From positions 434,001-498,000 of the forward strand of contig NZ_VLKJ01000001.1 in NCBI RefSeq assembly GCF_007830315.1: a stretch of DNA of 64,000 nucleotides. The letters are read 5' to 3'. Origin of the DNA: Novosphingobium taihuense. GTDB taxonomy: Bacteria; Pseudomonadota; Alphaproteobacteria; Sphingomonadales; Sphingomonadaceae. The translations under genes and the position numbers were made by a program. Positions 63,852 through 64,000 of the stretch are shown one piece after another; within the stretch, counting starts at the first letter, position 1; the number at the start of each line of letters is the position of its first letter. Under the pieces are notes generated by a model. The model worked only from the letters and a program-made list of their open reading frames with translations, ran no database searches and was not told the DNA's origin.

Positions 63852-64000
63852 ATGGCACTCCTTAGTTTCGAACGAAAATACCGCGTTCGCGGTGGCACGT
63901 TGATCGGCGGCGACCTGTTCGATTTCTGGGTGGGTCCGTTCTACGTCGGTTTCTTCGGTGTGGTGACCGCGATCTTCGCGTCACTGGGCACCGCCCTCAT
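63852..64000 (+). CDS. pufL: Photosynthetic reaction centre L subunit, N-terminal part
   Basis: From ATG 63852 (strong GGGGAGGGG ribosome binding site) to the right edge, 49 codons. [20 protein letters not shown] is followed by [20 protein letters not shown], the start of the first membrane helix. The remainder lies outside the window, with pufM expected next. Confidence 0.96.
   Translation, partial: MALLSFERKYRVRGGTLIGGDLFDFWVGPFYVGFFGVVTAIFASLGTAL

Overview
The window is GC-rich chromosomal DNA from an alphaproteobacterium, almost certainly a sphingomonad (Novosphingobium/Erythrobacter-like) able to make bacteriochlorophyll a aerobically. This is inferred from the GcrA cell-cycle regulator, the two-subunit molybdenum hydroxylase, the TonB receptor / SapC / tryptophan-halogenase carbohydrate locus, and the bchIDO-crtCDF-bchCXYZ-pufBAL gene order. 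The species cannot be named from the sequence.

Layout. 1-9.3 kb: the start of an exported protein, typA, a beta-barrel outer-membrane protein, a hemerythrin-like protein, a GT4 glycosyltransferase, a PadR repressor with a candidate operator, rarA, a DUF429-like protein and tRNA-Thr. 9.3-18.9 kb: tyrosine catabolism (hppD plus a VOC protein) behind a long palindrome, a TAT-exported molybdenum hydroxylase (2Fe-2S plus Mo subunits), an RNase H-like protein, tRNA-Ser, hspQ, an orphan ABC-2 permease, gcrA, a diguanylate cyclase and two small coupled genes. 19-32 kb: the RNA-metabolism and translation block on the minus strand (rimP-nusA-ylxR-infB-...-rbfA, then tdk-GNAT-S2P-truB-rpsO-pnp), interrupted by a convergent yceI. 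32-35 kb: a sigma-54-like promoter in front of a 44-residue peptide and a PspC-domain protein, a VUT-family transporter, tRNA-Arg, an 840-base gene-free stretch with a strong promoter and RNA-like complementarity, and a LysE exporter.

35-48.7 kb is a beta-glucan uptake and degradation locus on the minus strand: TonB-dependent receptor, halogenase-family flavoprotein, SapC, cupin-like protein, second halogenase-family protein, GH16, LacI regulator, MFS transporter and GH3. GTGAACGTTCAC-type palindromes sit before both the receptor and the GH3 gene, and the LacI protein probably binds them.

48.8-64 kb is a DUF3422 gene followed by part of a photosynthesis gene cluster: bchI-bchD-bchO (Mg-chelatase), a small membrane protein, a lipoprotein, crtC-crtD (minus), then crtF, bchC-bchX-bchY-bchZ (chlorin to bacteriochlorin conversion), pufB, pufA and the start of pufL. 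TGT-N12-ACA (PpsR/CrtJ-type) sites lie one base before the start codons of bchI and crtF, and a one-base variant lies before bchC. Most genes overlap by ATGA, indicating translational coupling. The cluster continues beyond the right edge.
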